A DNA stretch of 64,000 nucleotides from Candidatus Peregrinibacteria bacterium GW2011_GWF2_43_17 (GTDB lineage Bacteria; Patescibacteriota; Gracilibacteria; UBA1369; UBA12470): positions 62,001 to 126,000 of the forward strand of contig LCFW01000001.1 in the NCBI GenBank assembly GCA_000999315.1, in the 5' to 3' direction. Positions 15,320-24,357 of this stretch are shown here, piece after piece (the stretch's first letter is position 1; each line of letters starts with the position of its first letter). The position numbers were made by a program, and so were the translations under genes. The notes beneath the pieces were generated by a model. That model was given only the letters and a program-made list of their open reading frames with translations, did no database searches and was not told the DNA's origin.

Positions 15320-16300
15320 ATGGAGAATCTCAATCCGCATATCGAAGAATTGGACCCTGATGTTTTGTATCATTTGGGGTTGGATTCGAGCATAGATTTG
15401 AAGGCGATGTTCGGGAATGTGAAATATGTTTGTATGGGTGGAAGCGCCGATAGGGCGGAAGATTTTTTGGTAAAAGCTGCCGAACAGTTGGAATTGGATT
15501 TGGGAGAAATCGAGCATGGACCGCTGGTTGACGATTTGCCAAAAAAGATTGGGCGCATTATGGGGACCACTGCGTTTCGTGTTTTGCGCGCTCTCGGTTT
15601 GCATCCGGAGCGAAATCGTGTTTTGCGCAAGTTGATAGTTCAACCGATAGGGAAGAAGGAGCGCTTCTCGATGTTTAAACTCGGTCCGATTATATTTGTA
15701 AATCATGGGATGGGGATGCCTTCTTTGTCTATTCTTCTTCATGAAATTACGAAATTATTGTATCATGCCGGGGTTGAAGATCCGATTTTTATAAGAGTTG
15801 GGACTTCCGGTGGTGTGGGAGTTGAGGGGGGTGATGTCGTTGTGACTATCGGAGCGTTGAATGGCGAGTTGGAACCTTTCAGGGAGCATATTGTGTTGGG
15901 GGAAAGGAGAAGATGGCCTGCGGATATTGACCCCGAATTGGCTCAGGAAATTTTGTCTTGCGCAGGGAGATTTCATGTTGTGCTGGGTAAAACTCTCGGA
16001 ACCGACGATTTTTATGAAGGGCAGGGAAGACTGGATGGTGCGCTTAATCCCGGGTATACTGAAGCGGATAAGATGATTTTCTTAAGAAAAGCTCATGAGG
16101 CCGGAGTTAGAAATATAGAGATGGAAAGCACCGAATTTGTCGTGTTTTGTCGCAGGGCGGGGATAAAATGCGCCATTGTGTGCGCGGCTTTGTTGAATAG
16201 GCTTAATGGTGATCAGGTGAAGGCTACTCCAGTGCAGTTGGCTCGGTTCTCCGATAATGCCGAGAGTGTTGTTTTGAATTTCATTAAGAGTAGACAGTAG
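15320..16300 (+). CDS. uridine phosphorylase, eukaryote-like (UPP1-type)
   Basis: 326 aa. Phosphorolysis of uridine to uracil and ribose-1-phosphate. The protein follows the animal UPP1/UPP2 sequence rather than E. coli Udp: LNPHIEELDPDVLYHLGLDS, VKYVCMGGSADRAEDF, MFKLGPIIFVNHGMGMPSLSILLHEITKLLY, IRVGTSGGVG, TDDFYEGQGRLDGAL, GVRNIEMESTEF and LLNRLNGDQV. An insertion of about 35 residues (around 76-110) sits where animal enzymes are shorter. Ribose-1-phosphate from this step could feed a ribose-1,5-bisphosphate route to the RuBisCO at 28.5 kb, but the connecting enzymes are not in this window. Confidence 0.9.
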   Translation: MENLNPHIEELDPDVLYHLGLDSSIDLKAMFGNVKYVCMGGSADRAEDFLVKAAEQLELDLGEIEHGPLVDDLPKKIGRIMGTTAFRVLRALGLHPERNRVLRKLIVQPIGKKERFSMFKLGPIIFVNHGMGMPSLSILLHEITKLLYHAGVEDPIFIRVGTSGGVGVEGGDVVVTIGALNGELEPFREHIVLGERRRWPADIDPELAQEILSCAGRFHVVLGKTLGTDDFYEGQGRLDGALNPGYTEADKMIFLRKAHEAGVRNIEMESTEFVVFCRRAGIKCAIVCAALLNRLNGDQVKATPVQLARFSDNAESVVLNFIKSRQ

Positions 16301-16310
16301 ACTGTAGGGT

Positions 16311-16363
16311 GTCCGAGAATGAATTTTTTTTAAAAAATTCATTCTCATTGTCGGACGGTCTGG
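16311..16363. repeat. palindromic element with GTCCGA...TCGGAC ends (copy 1)
   Basis: GTCCGA (16311) pairs with TCGGAC (16351-16356). Inside, GAGAATGAATTTTTT and AAAAAATTCATTCTC form perfect 15-bp arms with a 2-nt loop. Nineteen bases (TCATTGTCGGACGGTCTGG, 16345-16363) recur exactly at 59975-59993. It begins 11 bp after the uridine phosphorylase stop codon. It is MITE- or REP-like, with no transposase visible. Confidence 0.7.
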
Positions 16364-16386
16364 GGGTTGGTGTATCATTGTTATGC

Positions 16387-17568
16387 ATGCTAATCAAAAA
16401 TTTCGAAAATCAGGAGAGGTTCGGGGATTTTTTGGCTTCGGTTGGGGTTACGAGTCCCGGAGTGATGATGATGAGCGGGAAAGGTATTTTAAGGGTAATC
16501 GATATCCCCGAGATGGATTTGCGGGCGGCGAATATTTTCAAACAGGAGGCTTTGTCGATCGGGGCGGAGTTGGCTCTACCACGGGAGGCGGCTGGCTTGA
16601 AGGCGAAAAAGGTTAGGGGGGTTTTAATCGCGACTAATAAACAGCTTGAAGTTCTTTATATGAAATTGAAGATGCAGCCTTTTGGGCTTCGGAAAATTGG
16701 GGATGAGTTGATGCGCGTTTGTTCGGTTTATGGGAGGACCGAGTTTTCACTTCGGTCTCCGCATGGGCGCGAGGTTGTTCTTGGGCATGCGGTTATGGGG
16801 ATTTTGAATGTGACGCCGGACAGTTTTTCCGATGGTGGAAAAATTTTTGATATTAAAAAAGCTGTTAAAAGGGCGAAAGAGATGGTGGCCGAAGGGGCTC
16901 GGATTATAGATATAGGAGGGGAGTCTACGGGACCGAATTCCAAAAATGTTTCGGCTGGCGAGGAGCTTAAACGAGTTTTGCCGGTGTTGAAGGCGGTGAG
17001 GAAAGCTCTGCCGGAAATTTTTATATCAATAGATACTTATAAATCTTCGGTTGCGAAGGTGTGTGTTGAGGCCGGGGCGGATATGGTTAACGATGTGACT
17101 GCCGGGAGAGGTGATAAAAAAATGTTTAAAGTCTTGGCCGAGTTGAAGGTGCCGATGGTGTTGATGTATGCGAAAGATGCGACTCCGAGGACGAGTGTGC
17201 GTGCGGTGGAATATAAGGATGTGGTGAGGACCGTTTATGATTTTTTGAAAGATAGGATCGAGGTTGCGATTGCGGCCGGGGTGAATTTTGAGAATGTGGT
17301 TGTGGATCCGGGGATGGGCATGTTTGTGAGTGCGGAGCCCGGGTATAGTTTTGAAATAGTGAAAAGATTGGCGGAATTGCGAGGGCTGGGCAGGCCGATT
17401 TTGGTTGGGGCGTCGAGGAAAAGTTTTTTGGGAGGGGAGATGAGTCAGCGGCTTTGCGGTTCTGTGGCTTGTGCTTGCGCTGCATTGATGAATGGTGCGA
17501 AAATTGTCAGGGTGCATGATGTGGGGGAGAGCGTTGGGGCTTTAAATGTAATTAAAAAGTTATGTTAG
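16387..17568 (+). CDS. folP: dihydropteroate synthase with N-terminal extension
   Basis: About 393 aa from the ATG at 16387. The longer open frame (from 16309) would translate the palindromic repeat and is rejected. A TATCAT -10 at 16373-16378 places +1 next to this ATG. The enzyme condenses pABA with hydroxymethyl-dihydropterin pyrophosphate. DHPS motifs are complete: MGILNVTPDSFSDGG, IIDIGGESTGP, ISIDTYKSSVA, DMVNDVTAG, VVDPGMGMF and ILVGASRKSFLGG. The first 110-120 residues precede the TIM barrel and match no pterin-pathway domain I recognise. It overlaps the PTPS gene by 7 bp. Confidence 0.92.
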   Translation: MLIKNFENQERFGDFLASVGVTSPGVMMMSGKGILRVIDIPEMDLRAANIFKQEALSIGAELALPREAAGLKAKKVRGVLIATNKQLEVLYMKLKMQPFGLRKIGDELMRVCSVYGRTEFSLRSPHGREVVLGHAVMGILNVTPDSFSDGGKIFDIKKAVKRAKEMVAEGARIIDIGGESTGPNSKNVSAGEELKRVLPVLKAVRKALPEIFISIDTYKSSVAKVCVEAGADMVNDVTAGRGDKKMFKVLAELKVPMVLMYAKDATPRTSVRAVEYKDVVRTVYDFLKDRIEVAIAAGVNFENVVVDPGMGMFVSAEPGYSFEIVKRLAELRGLGRPILVGASRKSFLGGEMSQRLCGSVACACAALMNGAKIVRVHDVGESVGALNVIKKLC

Positions 17569-17927
17569 TATCGAGAGAGTTCAAATTCGATTCGGCGCAT
17601 TTTTTGCCCGCATATAAGGGAAAGTGTGAAAATTTGCACGGGCATACTTATAAATTGAGGGTGACGTTTGAAGGTGAGCCCGATAAGGAGGGAATGGTGG
17701 TGGATTTTGCGAGAATTAAAGAGATCGTTGGGGGAAAAGTTCTTGCGGAATTGGATCATAAAAATCTGAATGATGTTATCGCGAATCCCTCGGCGGAAAA
17801 CATTGCTGCGTGGATTTGGGGGAAGCTTGAGGGCGGGATTGATGGGGTGAAGTTGTATGCGGTGAGAGTGTGGGAGACGGAAGGGTGCTTTGTCGAGGTG
17901 CTCGCGCGGGACCGTGAGGCATGTTAA
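17562..17927 (+). CDS. 6-pyruvoyl-tetrahydropterin synthase family (COG0720), CExxHGH type
   Basis: 121 aa. Zn ligands are His13 (FDSAHFL), His26 and His28 in LHGH. The catalytic motif reads Cys22-Glu23-N-L-H-G-H, i.e. CExxHGH. In the published classification of COG0720, CxxxHGH is QueD/PTPS-I, ExxHGH is PTPS-III (replacing FolB), and CExxHGH marks proteins able to do both. Overlap with folP supports a folate role in making 6-hydroxymethyl-dihydropterin. A queuosine role remains possible, since a queuosine-precursor transporter is encoded at 31.9 kb. Confidence 0.88.
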   Translation: MLVSREFKFDSAHFLPAYKGKCENLHGHTYKLRVTFEGEPDKEGMVVDFARIKEIVGGKVLAELDHKNLNDVIANPSAENIAAWIWGKLEGGIDGVKLYAVRVWETEGCFVEVLARDREAC

Positions 17928-17937
17928 AATTTGCCTC

Positions 17938-18636
17938 GTGGAAAGCACTCTTATAGAAATCAGCAATGTCTCCAAAGTTTATGGAGTCGACGGGGCGCAG
18001 ACGCATGCGCTTCGCGGGGTTGGTTTTGAGATACATGTTGGTGAATTTGTTGCGATAATCGGACAGAGCGGTTCCGGCAAGTCTACGCTTATGAATATTA
18101 TCGGATTTCTCGATACCGTTACGACCGGGCATTATAAATTCAAAGGGCAAAATGTTACGACTTTTACCGATGATCAGCTCGCTCATATCAGAAACAGAGA
18201 GATTGGGTTTGTTTTTCAATCCTTTAATCTTTTGCCGAGAACCAGCTCACTTGATAATGTTAGGATGCCGCTTGTGTATGCGGGAGTTTCGGATTCCGAG
18301 CAGATCGAGAGAGGAAAAGAGGTCCTTAAAATGGTCGGGCTTGAGCATAGAATGGGGCATATGCCGAATCAGCTTTCGGGTGGTCAACAACAGAGGGTTG
18401 CGATTGCGAGAGCGCTTATCAATAAGCCGAGTTTGATTTTGGCGGATGAGCCGACGGGTAATCTCGATACCGAGTCCGGGAAAGATGTTATGAAGATTTT
18501 TGATAAACTCAATAAAGATGGGCATACGGTTATTTTGGTTACGCATGAGAAAAATATAGCGGCGCACGCGAAAAGGGTTATTGAGGTTTTGGATGGTAGG
18601 ATTGTTAGAGATGAAAAAAACGGACACAATGTATGA
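17938..18636 (+). CDS. ABC transporter ATP-binding protein (MacB/LolD type)
   Basis: 232 aa from GTG 17938 (VESTLIEISNVSKVYG). A TAAAAT -10 at 17925-17930 lies 7 nt upstream, and an alternative frame start would run inside the preceding gene. Walker A GQSGSGKST, Q-loop, signature LSGGQQQRVAIARAL, Walker B LILADEPTGNLD and the H-loop (VTHE) are all intact. The gene overlaps the permease start by 8 bp (ATGTATGA). It energises the permease encoded next, probably with a HlyD-type adaptor such as that at 4.5 kb, for export or extraction of envelope molecules. Confidence 0.93.
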   Translation: MESTLIEISNVSKVYGVDGAQTHALRGVGFEIHVGEFVAIIGQSGSGKSTLMNIIGFLDTVTTGHYKFKGQNVTTFTDDQLAHIRNREIGFVFQSFNLLPRTSSLDNVRMPLVYAGVSDSEQIERGKEVLKMVGLEHRMGHMPNQLSGGQQQRVAIARALINKPSLILADEPTGNLDTESGKDVMKIFDKLNKDGHTVILVTHEKNIAAHAKRVIEVLDGRIVRDEKNGHNV

Positions 18637-19873
18637 TTTCGTTCAATCATTTAAGGTAGCTTTTGCCTCTCTTGTAAAAAATAAAATGAGGGCTTTTTTG
18701 ACCAGTTTGGGGATAATGATCGGGATTGCGTCGGTTATTATGGTGGTTTCTATCGGGTCGGGTGCTCAAAGTTTAATTTTGAATCAAATAAAAAGTGTCG
18801 GGAGTAATTTGATAAGCATATTGCCGGGTGGAAGAATTGAAGATGGGCCTCCGGCGGCTGTTTTGGGGGTGACGATCACGACTTTGAATTTGGATGATTT
18901 TGAGGCGCTGAGTGATTCTGCAAATGTGCCTAACGCGGTTGCCATTACTCCTTATGTGAAAGGGAATGCGACTATGACTTATAATGGAAATACGATGGAT
19001 GCTTTTTTCAATGGTGTTTCTTATATGTTTCCCGAGGTTGAGGATATTACGGTTGCCAATGGGAGATTTTTTACCGAAATCGAGCAAGACGGGATGCAAA
19101 AGGTTGTGGTTATAGGGAGCCAAGTTGCGGAAGAGCTTTTTAACGGGACTGATCCGATCGGGCAAAATATAAAAATTAAGAGAGAGTCGTTTCAGGTTAT
19201 CGGGGTGATTGAATCGAGAGGCGTGACAGCTTTTCAAAATAGGGATGATCAGGTTTATGTTCCCGTGACGGTCGCACAAAAGATTCTTCTCGGTATAGAT
19301 TATGTAAGTTTGATAAGAGTAAAAGTTGATAGCGATCAAAATATTGAGCGAGCGATTTATGATATAGAGCAAACTATTCGAGTTACTCATAATGTTAGAG
19401 ATCCGAAGGATGATGATTTTATGGTTGAAAGTCTTGATACGGCGGTTGCGATGCTTACCACCATTACCGATGTTCTTAAGTTTTTTTTGGCGGCGATAGC
19501 GGCGGTTTCTTTGATTATCGGAGGGATAGGAATAATGAATATCATGTTGATATCCGTGACGGAGAGGACTCGTGAAATTGGGCTGAGGAAAGCGCTTGGG
19601 GCGAAGAGGAGGAGGATCCTTGAGCAGTTTTTGTTTGAGTCTATCGTTGTGACTCTTGTCGGTGGTATCGCCGGGATTGTTTTGGGGAGTGCGATATCGG
19701 CCTCGGTGGCTTTTGGAGCCAGAAGTGCGGGGTATGATTGGGATTTGGTAATCTCTTTACGGGCTATATTTGTGGCATTCGTGGTGTCGTGTTTTGTGGG
19801 GGTTGTGTTTGGTTATTATCCGGCGCAAAAGGCGGCGAGGTTGAATCCGATAGAGGCGCTGAGGCACGAATAG
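18629..19873 (+). CDS. MacB-type ABC transporter permease
   Basis: About 414 aa, topology 1+3: a first transmembrane helix (FLTSLGIMIGIASVIMVVSIGSGAQ), a MacB periplasmic core domain of about 220 residues, then three helices. ERTREIGLRKALGAKRRRIL, the FtsX-family motif, and the C-terminal YYPAQKAARLNPIEALRHE are diagnostic. Start codons at 18611 and 18629 are both possible. The latter sits on the stop of the ATPase gene, which is consistent with coupling. A close paralogue is encoded at 24.4 kb. Confidence 0.93.
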   Translation: MYDFVQSFKVAFASLVKNKMRAFLTSLGIMIGIASVIMVVSIGSGAQSLILNQIKSVGSNLISILPGGRIEDGPPAAVLGVTITTLNLDDFEALSDSANVPNAVAITPYVKGNATMTYNGNTMDAFFNGVSYMFPEVEDITVANGRFFTEIEQDGMQKVVVIGSQVAEELFNGTDPIGQNIKIKRESFQVIGVIESRGVTAFQNRDDQVYVPVTVAQKILLGIDYVSLIRVKVDSDQNIERAIYDIEQTIRVTHNVRDPKDDDFMVESLDTAVAMLTTITDVLKFFLAAIAAVSLIIGGIGIMNIMLISVTERTREIGLRKALGAKRRRILEQFLFESIVVTLVGGIAGIVLGSAISASVAFGARSAGYDWDLVISLRAIFVAFVVSCFVGVVFGYYPAQKAARLNPIEALRHE

Positions 19874-19936
19874 CTGGACAAAAAAAACGTTTATGATATT
19901 TTTAGGTTGGATTTTATTTTTTAATAAAAACAAAAC

Positions 19937-20488
19937 ATGGCAGATGGGAAAAAATGTTCTTGCGAATCGTCCTGTAAGGGGATTGTGGTTTTTCTTGTTG
20001 GGTTGGTTGTCGGAGGCGTGATAATGGGCGTTTTCGCGATGTTCGGGAAGTTGGATTTTCTGAGTGATGCGATAACGAAATCGCAGCTTACAGGTACGCA
20101 ACCGGGTGTTTTGATACAACAAGATGCTAGCGGGAATTGGTATCAGAGTTCGGAGCCAACCGTTACGGGTACTTGGGTAAAAGTTGAGACCGGTTCGTTG
20201 GTTAAGCTCGTAAGCGGACAAACTTTCCAAACTCAAGATGGTCGAGAGGTGTCACTTCAGGCTGACGCTTGGTTGCAGACCTATGATATATCTTGGGTTC
20301 AATTTTCCGATGCCACCACTACGGTTTTGAAACAGGGTGCTTGGGTGAAATTGCCGAACGATATGGTCTTCAAGGCTAAGGCGGGTGGTGTTGTAAATCT
20401 TCCGAAAGATACGGTTGTACAACTTTTGTCCAATGCGAATGTTGAATTGGAGGAGAGAACGTCCGATGCGGAAATAATGCCGTTATAA
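19937..20488 (+). CDS. single-pass membrane protein of unknown function
   Basis: 183 aa. A short Cys-containing head (MADGKKCSCESSCKG) precedes one transmembrane helix (residues about 15-38, IVVFLVGLVVGGVIMGVFAMF). The rest is an exported, beta-rich region with repeated G-x-W-V-K and V-K-L patterns (GTWVKVETGSLVKLVSG, GAWVKLPNDMVFK, GVVNLPKDTVVQL) suggesting a small repeat-built beta solenoid or FecR-like sandwich. Function unknown. Its 3' end overlaps the end of the convergent cyclase-like gene by 6 bp. Confidence 0.75.
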   Translation: MADGKKCSCESSCKGIVVFLVGLVVGGVIMGVFAMFGKLDFLSDAITKSQLTGTQPGVLIQQDASGNWYQSSEPTVTGTWVKVETGSLVKLVSGQTFQTQDGREVSLQADAWLQTYDISWVQFSDATTTVLKQGAWVKLPNDMVFKAKAGGVVNLPKDTVVQLLSNANVELEERTSDAEIMPL

Positions 20489-23400
20489 AGACTCTTGAAA
20501 TCCTTGTATGATTGGGTCAACGTATACCCGGAATGTTTCCAATTCCGGGTGTGTGGTAAAATAGTCCGAGATTGTTTTTACCGTTTCGTGTCCTCTGACG
20601 ATATTGATGGTGCGTTCTTCATTTCGTGAATGCTTGAGGTTTTCTATGATTATTTCCAATCTGGTTGCGTGCATGAATAGAATTTTTTGTGCCGTAAATC
20701 TTATTTCGTCGGGCGATATGGATCCGATCATTTCCACTGTGTTTTGATATTCGTCTTCGCCTCTTCTGAATAATTCCATGTTGTTCAGGAGGGTGCCGCC
20801 AAGGTGCAAGAAGTTTATTAAAAATACGCGACCTTGCAGTTCCAATCCGAAATAGCCGTTTTCAGATGCTGTTTCGATTAATTCTCGGGTAAATTGTATG
20901 ATCCCGTCTAGCCGTTCCGGTTCGATTTTTCCGCCGATTGATGCTCTGGTTATTCCAGTTCTTGGCAAGTATAATGCCCTTTCGATATAACTTTTTTGTT
21001 TTCTTTTTTCTGCGGGAGTTTCTTCGAGATTTGTTTTAAGTTCATCTTCGTATTCCGAAAGCGCTTGTTCGCGGGTTTTATCTCCGAGGTCGCCTTCTTT
21101 CAGGAGCCCTCGCAGTAATTTGTATCCTCGCGTGAGCAGTTTTAAAGTTGCGAACTCTTCTTTGAGTTTTTCATCCGTGATTTCTTCGGAGTTTATGGAT
21201 TCCAGTATGGCTATCGAAGCGTCTATCTCTTTAATCCTCTCGTTAGGCGGAACTTCGTCGGATTTGTGGAAGTGCAAACTGGCGGTGTAAATTCGAAGTT
21301 CGATGTCGCTTTCCGGTACTTCGCGGCTTAGTTTTTCCAAGCTTGCCGTGGCGAGATTAATATCTTTATTGGCATAGTGAACTTTGCATGTGAGCTTGAG
21401 CAGTGCGATTTTTTGAGCTTGAGATTGCGGTAGACTTGCGGCTCTCGAGAGCGCTTCTTTGTTATCTCTGCCGATTGTAAGATTGTTCTCTATCAGGAGA
21501 AGATATGCGTCCAGGATTTGGCTTGGGTCTTGCGGCTCACGGATTGATTTTAAAAATCTTTCAAGCAAATATGTCGCTCTTGTCAGTTCTCCTTTGGCGG
21601 TAAGAGTTTTTACATGCGATATTACGGTTTCGATTACCGCTGGTCGTGAAGTTAAATCGAGTCGTTCGCAAATTTGGACATATTTTTCCGGGGTATCTGT
21701 GCCTGTTCGCGCGTTGATTTCGATCTCGTCTATTTCGTTCGGTGTCGGTTTCAAGTTGTCCAACGCTATCGCTGTTTGTGCGAAGAAAGAATTTTTGAAT
21801 CTTAGCGGTGGTGGTCCGGGTTCCAATATTTCGTTGCGATATAGCATCCTCAAGGGTACCGTAATATTTGTGCCGGCTATTTTTGCAAGTTCTTTTATGC
21901 TACATTCCGCGCCGATTGCTACCAGGATTTTGAGCAGTTTTCTTGCGGGTTCCGATTTTTCCACTTCTTGTGTTTTTTCTCTTACGATTCCTTCTTGAAA
22001 TTCCGTCATTGTGGCTCTTACGGTTATTTCCGCGGCTTTGCTTTCATCAAAAGCGGCTGAGCCTTTGTTGATGGCTGAAGCTTTTAATAAATCCGACAGA
22101 AGAGCTCGAACAAGCGTTGGGTTGCGCCTGCCGTTTGTTTCCGGAATTTCTCTTTGTATGTAGTTTATTAGATGTATGTCCGGTTCGGTTTCTATCTGTA
22201 ATATGTTTTGTATTGTTGAGGTGATCTCTTCCGAAGTTACTCCTCTGATTTTAAAAGTATCGCACGTATTTCCCGTTTTTCCTGTGGATATTAATATTAT
22301 GCGTGCTCTGTAAAGTATCTTTTGAGAATATTCGTCCATTTTGTGTATGTTGGGGCATGCGATTCCCAAATTTTCTATCAGATTAAGTATGGTCGTGAGT
22401 TCGTTTTCCACGGTTGTCGGTTCCGTTGGTATTTTCGACTTTTCGGCAAGTTCTTTATATATGCTTGCCCATATTTTTTGTTGATTTGCGGCGATTCCCA
22501 TTTTTTCCATCCAGCTTTCAAAATCTTCTTTTGACGGGAATAATTTTCGGAGTATTTCCGATATGCCTCTGAAAGGGATATCTTCCTGATATTCATCCGT
22601 GACAATCATGTATTTGTTTGTTCGAATTGCCGTTTCTCGTAGAATCGAGTGTTTGCCGACTCCGGTTTCGCCTTCGAGGTGTATATGTTTGCCAGCTGTT
22701 AATGTCGAAATAGTTTCTACAAGGTTGATTACTTCGGATTCGCTGGCTGTAAACGGCGGGGTTTCCGGCAGTTCGAAACTGTCGCATGTTGTTACCTGAT
22801 GAACTCCGATTCTTCGCAAATTCAAAGGGCCTTCGATTTTGATTCCGCGCGGGCTTATTCGTGCCGTTTCCAGTCTTTCCTTGGCGTTTCTCCCGATTCG
22901 AATTCGTCCCATCGTTCTTTCTCCGATGTCGATTCCTTCCGGTATGTTTGCGGTTGTCGCGTGTCCCAATCTTGCAGTTACGTTTATGGCGTCCGATATG
23001 TCGGCGGTAAGTGTGTCCGGCGTGAGAATTCTTCCGCTTTCGGTTCCTATTTGCAGTACTTCTCCGAGTTCTTCGGTCAATCTGTTTACAAATCTTGCCA
23101 ATCTTTCTTCTTGCTTGAATGGGCTTGAACCTTGCGCGCCGAGTATGACGATTGCTCTTTTCTCCCCTTTTTCTATTTCTATGTGTAAAACTTTCGCATC
23201 GAATTGATCGGCGAGGCTTTCCAAATATCGTTCCCATGTAAGGATCGTATCTCCCGATTTTGCCGGTGTTTTGATATAGATTGAAGTTGCTCTTCTTTCG
23301 GTTGGTTCTTCGAGTTGTACTGCGGCCGGGGTTATGGTTGATGCGACGACCGCCATCTGTTTTTTCACCTCATCTATAAGTCTTGTCATGTCGTTCGGTG

Positions 23401-24337
23401 GACGTGTGTTTTTGAAAAAATGTATTGCCGATGGCGGCGGTTCTCCCAGTGTGACTGATTCGGGTGTCGGGTAACCTTCGGTTTTTTGACCGTTGTCGAG
23501 ATATATGCTGACATCGCCGCCGTGTTTTTTATGTCCGTCTTGCGCCGAGAGGGCTTGATCGGATGCGGGTCCTTCCACGACAACTTTTCCGTAAGGGGTC
23601 TTTGTTATCGTATATTTGCCTCTGCCTATTCCTATGTGCGATCTTTTGCCGGCGTTTATCAAATTTCTCGATAATGTTTCGGCGAATCTTATGTCTTCGT
23701 TGTTTTCCGGATTTTCGCATACGCATATGATTTCATCTCCGATGGTTTTTATGAATTTTACTTTTGGGAAGTATCTTATTGTTTCAAAAAACGGTTCAAA
23801 AAAGGTTTCGCCGAAATTTCTTGCCGTTTCAGCTTCTCCGAGTTCGTGCGTTATTCCCGAGAAGCCTTCGGCATCTATTCTTATCACGCTTCCTTGATAC
23901 TCTTTTGTGCCTACGAACTCTTTTTCTTCGGCCGATTCGAGAAGATGGACTATTCCGTTTATACGGGTTGTGAATTTTTGTTCAAAAAGTATCAAAAGAT
24001 CTCTTAATTGCGGGAAATCCGGGTGGTTTAGAATTGCCGTTGTTGCCGTTTTGTCCAGGAAGGGGAGCCTGAGTTTTAATAGTGCGCGATATAAGCCGTG
24101 TTCTTGCGCGACAGCTTCTTTGACGACTGGACGTTCTCTGATTTCGCATTCCGCTTTTCTTATGTCGAAAAATTTTGATGGGTTTTCTAGAAGTGCAAGC
24201 CATGTTAGATAGCCTCGGGGTTTGCCGAGCACATCCGCCGTTCTTTCCGCCGTTTCTTCCCTTAGAGGTAGTGGCGAAGTTGGTGTGGGTGTTGTTGTTG
24301 CGACTGTTTCTTGCTGCGGAGTTTCGTTTGGGCCCAT
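20483..24337 (-). CDS. soluble-adenylyl-cyclase-like protein: tandem class III cyclase domains, AAA/STAND ATPase, TPR region
   Basis: 1284 aa from ATG 24337 (an upstream TTG at 24358 lies in the -10 box). Domain order matches ADCY10-type soluble adenylyl cyclases. A first class III cyclase domain (about 148-265) has both metal-binding Asp: Asp155 in VIRIDAEGFSG and Asp201 in KTIGDEI. A second (about 350-470) lacks them but holds the catalytic Asn452/Arg456 pair in AINVTAR. The two halves thus complement each other to build one active site, as in mammalian sAC. A P-loop ATPase (GETGVGKHS, with His where Ser/Thr is usual) follows. The remaining roughly 500 residues are helical repeats. Product (cAMP or cGMP) is inferred, not shown. 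Confidence 0.82.
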   Translation of the reverse strand: MGPNETPQQETVATTTPTPTSPLPLREETAERTADVLGKPRGYLTWLALLENPSKFFDIRKAECEIRERPVVKEAVAQEHGLYRALLKLRLPFLDKTATTAILNHPDFPQLRDLLILFEQKFTTRINGIVHLLESAEEKEFVGTKEYQGSVIRIDAEGFSGITHELGEAETARNFGETFFEPFFETIRYFPKVKFIKTIGDEIICVCENPENNEDIRFAETLSRNLINAGKRSHIGIGRGKYTITKTPYGKVVVEGPASDQALSAQDGHKKHGGDVSIYLDNGQKTEGYPTPESVTLGEPPPSAIHFFKNTRPPNDMTRLIDEVKKQMAVVASTITPAAVQLEEPTERRATSIYIKTPAKSGDTILTWERYLESLADQFDAKVLHIEIEKGEKRAIVILGAQGSSPFKQEERLARFVNRLTEELGEVLQIGTESGRILTPDTLTADISDAINVTARLGHATTANIPEGIDIGERTMGRIRIGRNAKERLETARISPRGIKIEGPLNLRRIGVHQVTTCDSFELPETPPFTASESEVINLVETISTLTAGKHIHLEGETGVGKHSILRETAIRTNKYMIVTDEYQEDIPFRGISEILRKLFPSKEDFESWMEKMGIAANQQKIWASIYKELAEKSKIPTEPTTVENELTTILNLIENLGIACPNIHKMDEYSQKILYRARIILISTGKTGNTCDTFKIRGVTSEEITSTIQNILQIETEPDIHLINYIQREIPETNGRRNPTLVRALLSDLLKASAINKGSAAFDESKAAEITVRATMTEFQEGIVREKTQEVEKSEPARKLLKILVAIGAECSIKELAKIAGTNITVPLRMLYRNEILEPGPPPLRFKNSFFAQTAIALDNLKPTPNEIDEIEINARTGTDTPEKYVQICERLDLTSRPAVIETVISHVKTLTAKGELTRATYLLERFLKSIREPQDPSQILDAYLLLIENNLTIGRDNKEALSRAASLPQSQAQKIALLKLTCKVHYANKDINLATASLEKLSREVPESDIELRIYTASLHFHKSDEVPPNERIKEIDASIAILESINSEEITDEKLKEEFATLKLLTRGYKLLRGLLKEGDLGDKTREQALSEYEDELKTNLEETPAEKRKQKSYIERALYLPRTGITRASIGGKIEPERLDGIIQFTRELIETASENGYFGLELQGRVFLINFLHLGGTLLNNMELFRRGEDEYQNTVEMIGSISPDEIRFTAQKILFMHATRLEIIIENLKHSRNEERTINIVRGHETVKTISDYFTTHPELETFRVYVDPIIQGFQESL

Positions 24338-24357
24338 ATTGTTTTTCGAAGGGCGCA

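Noticed and set aside
16309-16386. N-terminal extension of FolP (start at 16309)
   Set aside because: It would translate through the palindromic repeat and the -10 box.
17026-17517. Open frame antisense to folP rich in His/Pro/Arg
   Set aside because: A shadow of the DHPS gene: no start context and biased composition.
18773-19390. 205-codon frame antisense to the MacB-type permease
   Set aside because: Composition (Asn/Ile/His/Arg) is that of complementary reading, and the permease motifs on the other strand are unambiguous.
22593-23237. Long open frame antisense to the cyclase-like gene, Arg/Lys/Asn/His-rich
   Set aside because: It lies wholly inside a well-supported gene on the same strand in another frame and has a composition typical of shifted reading of the real codons.
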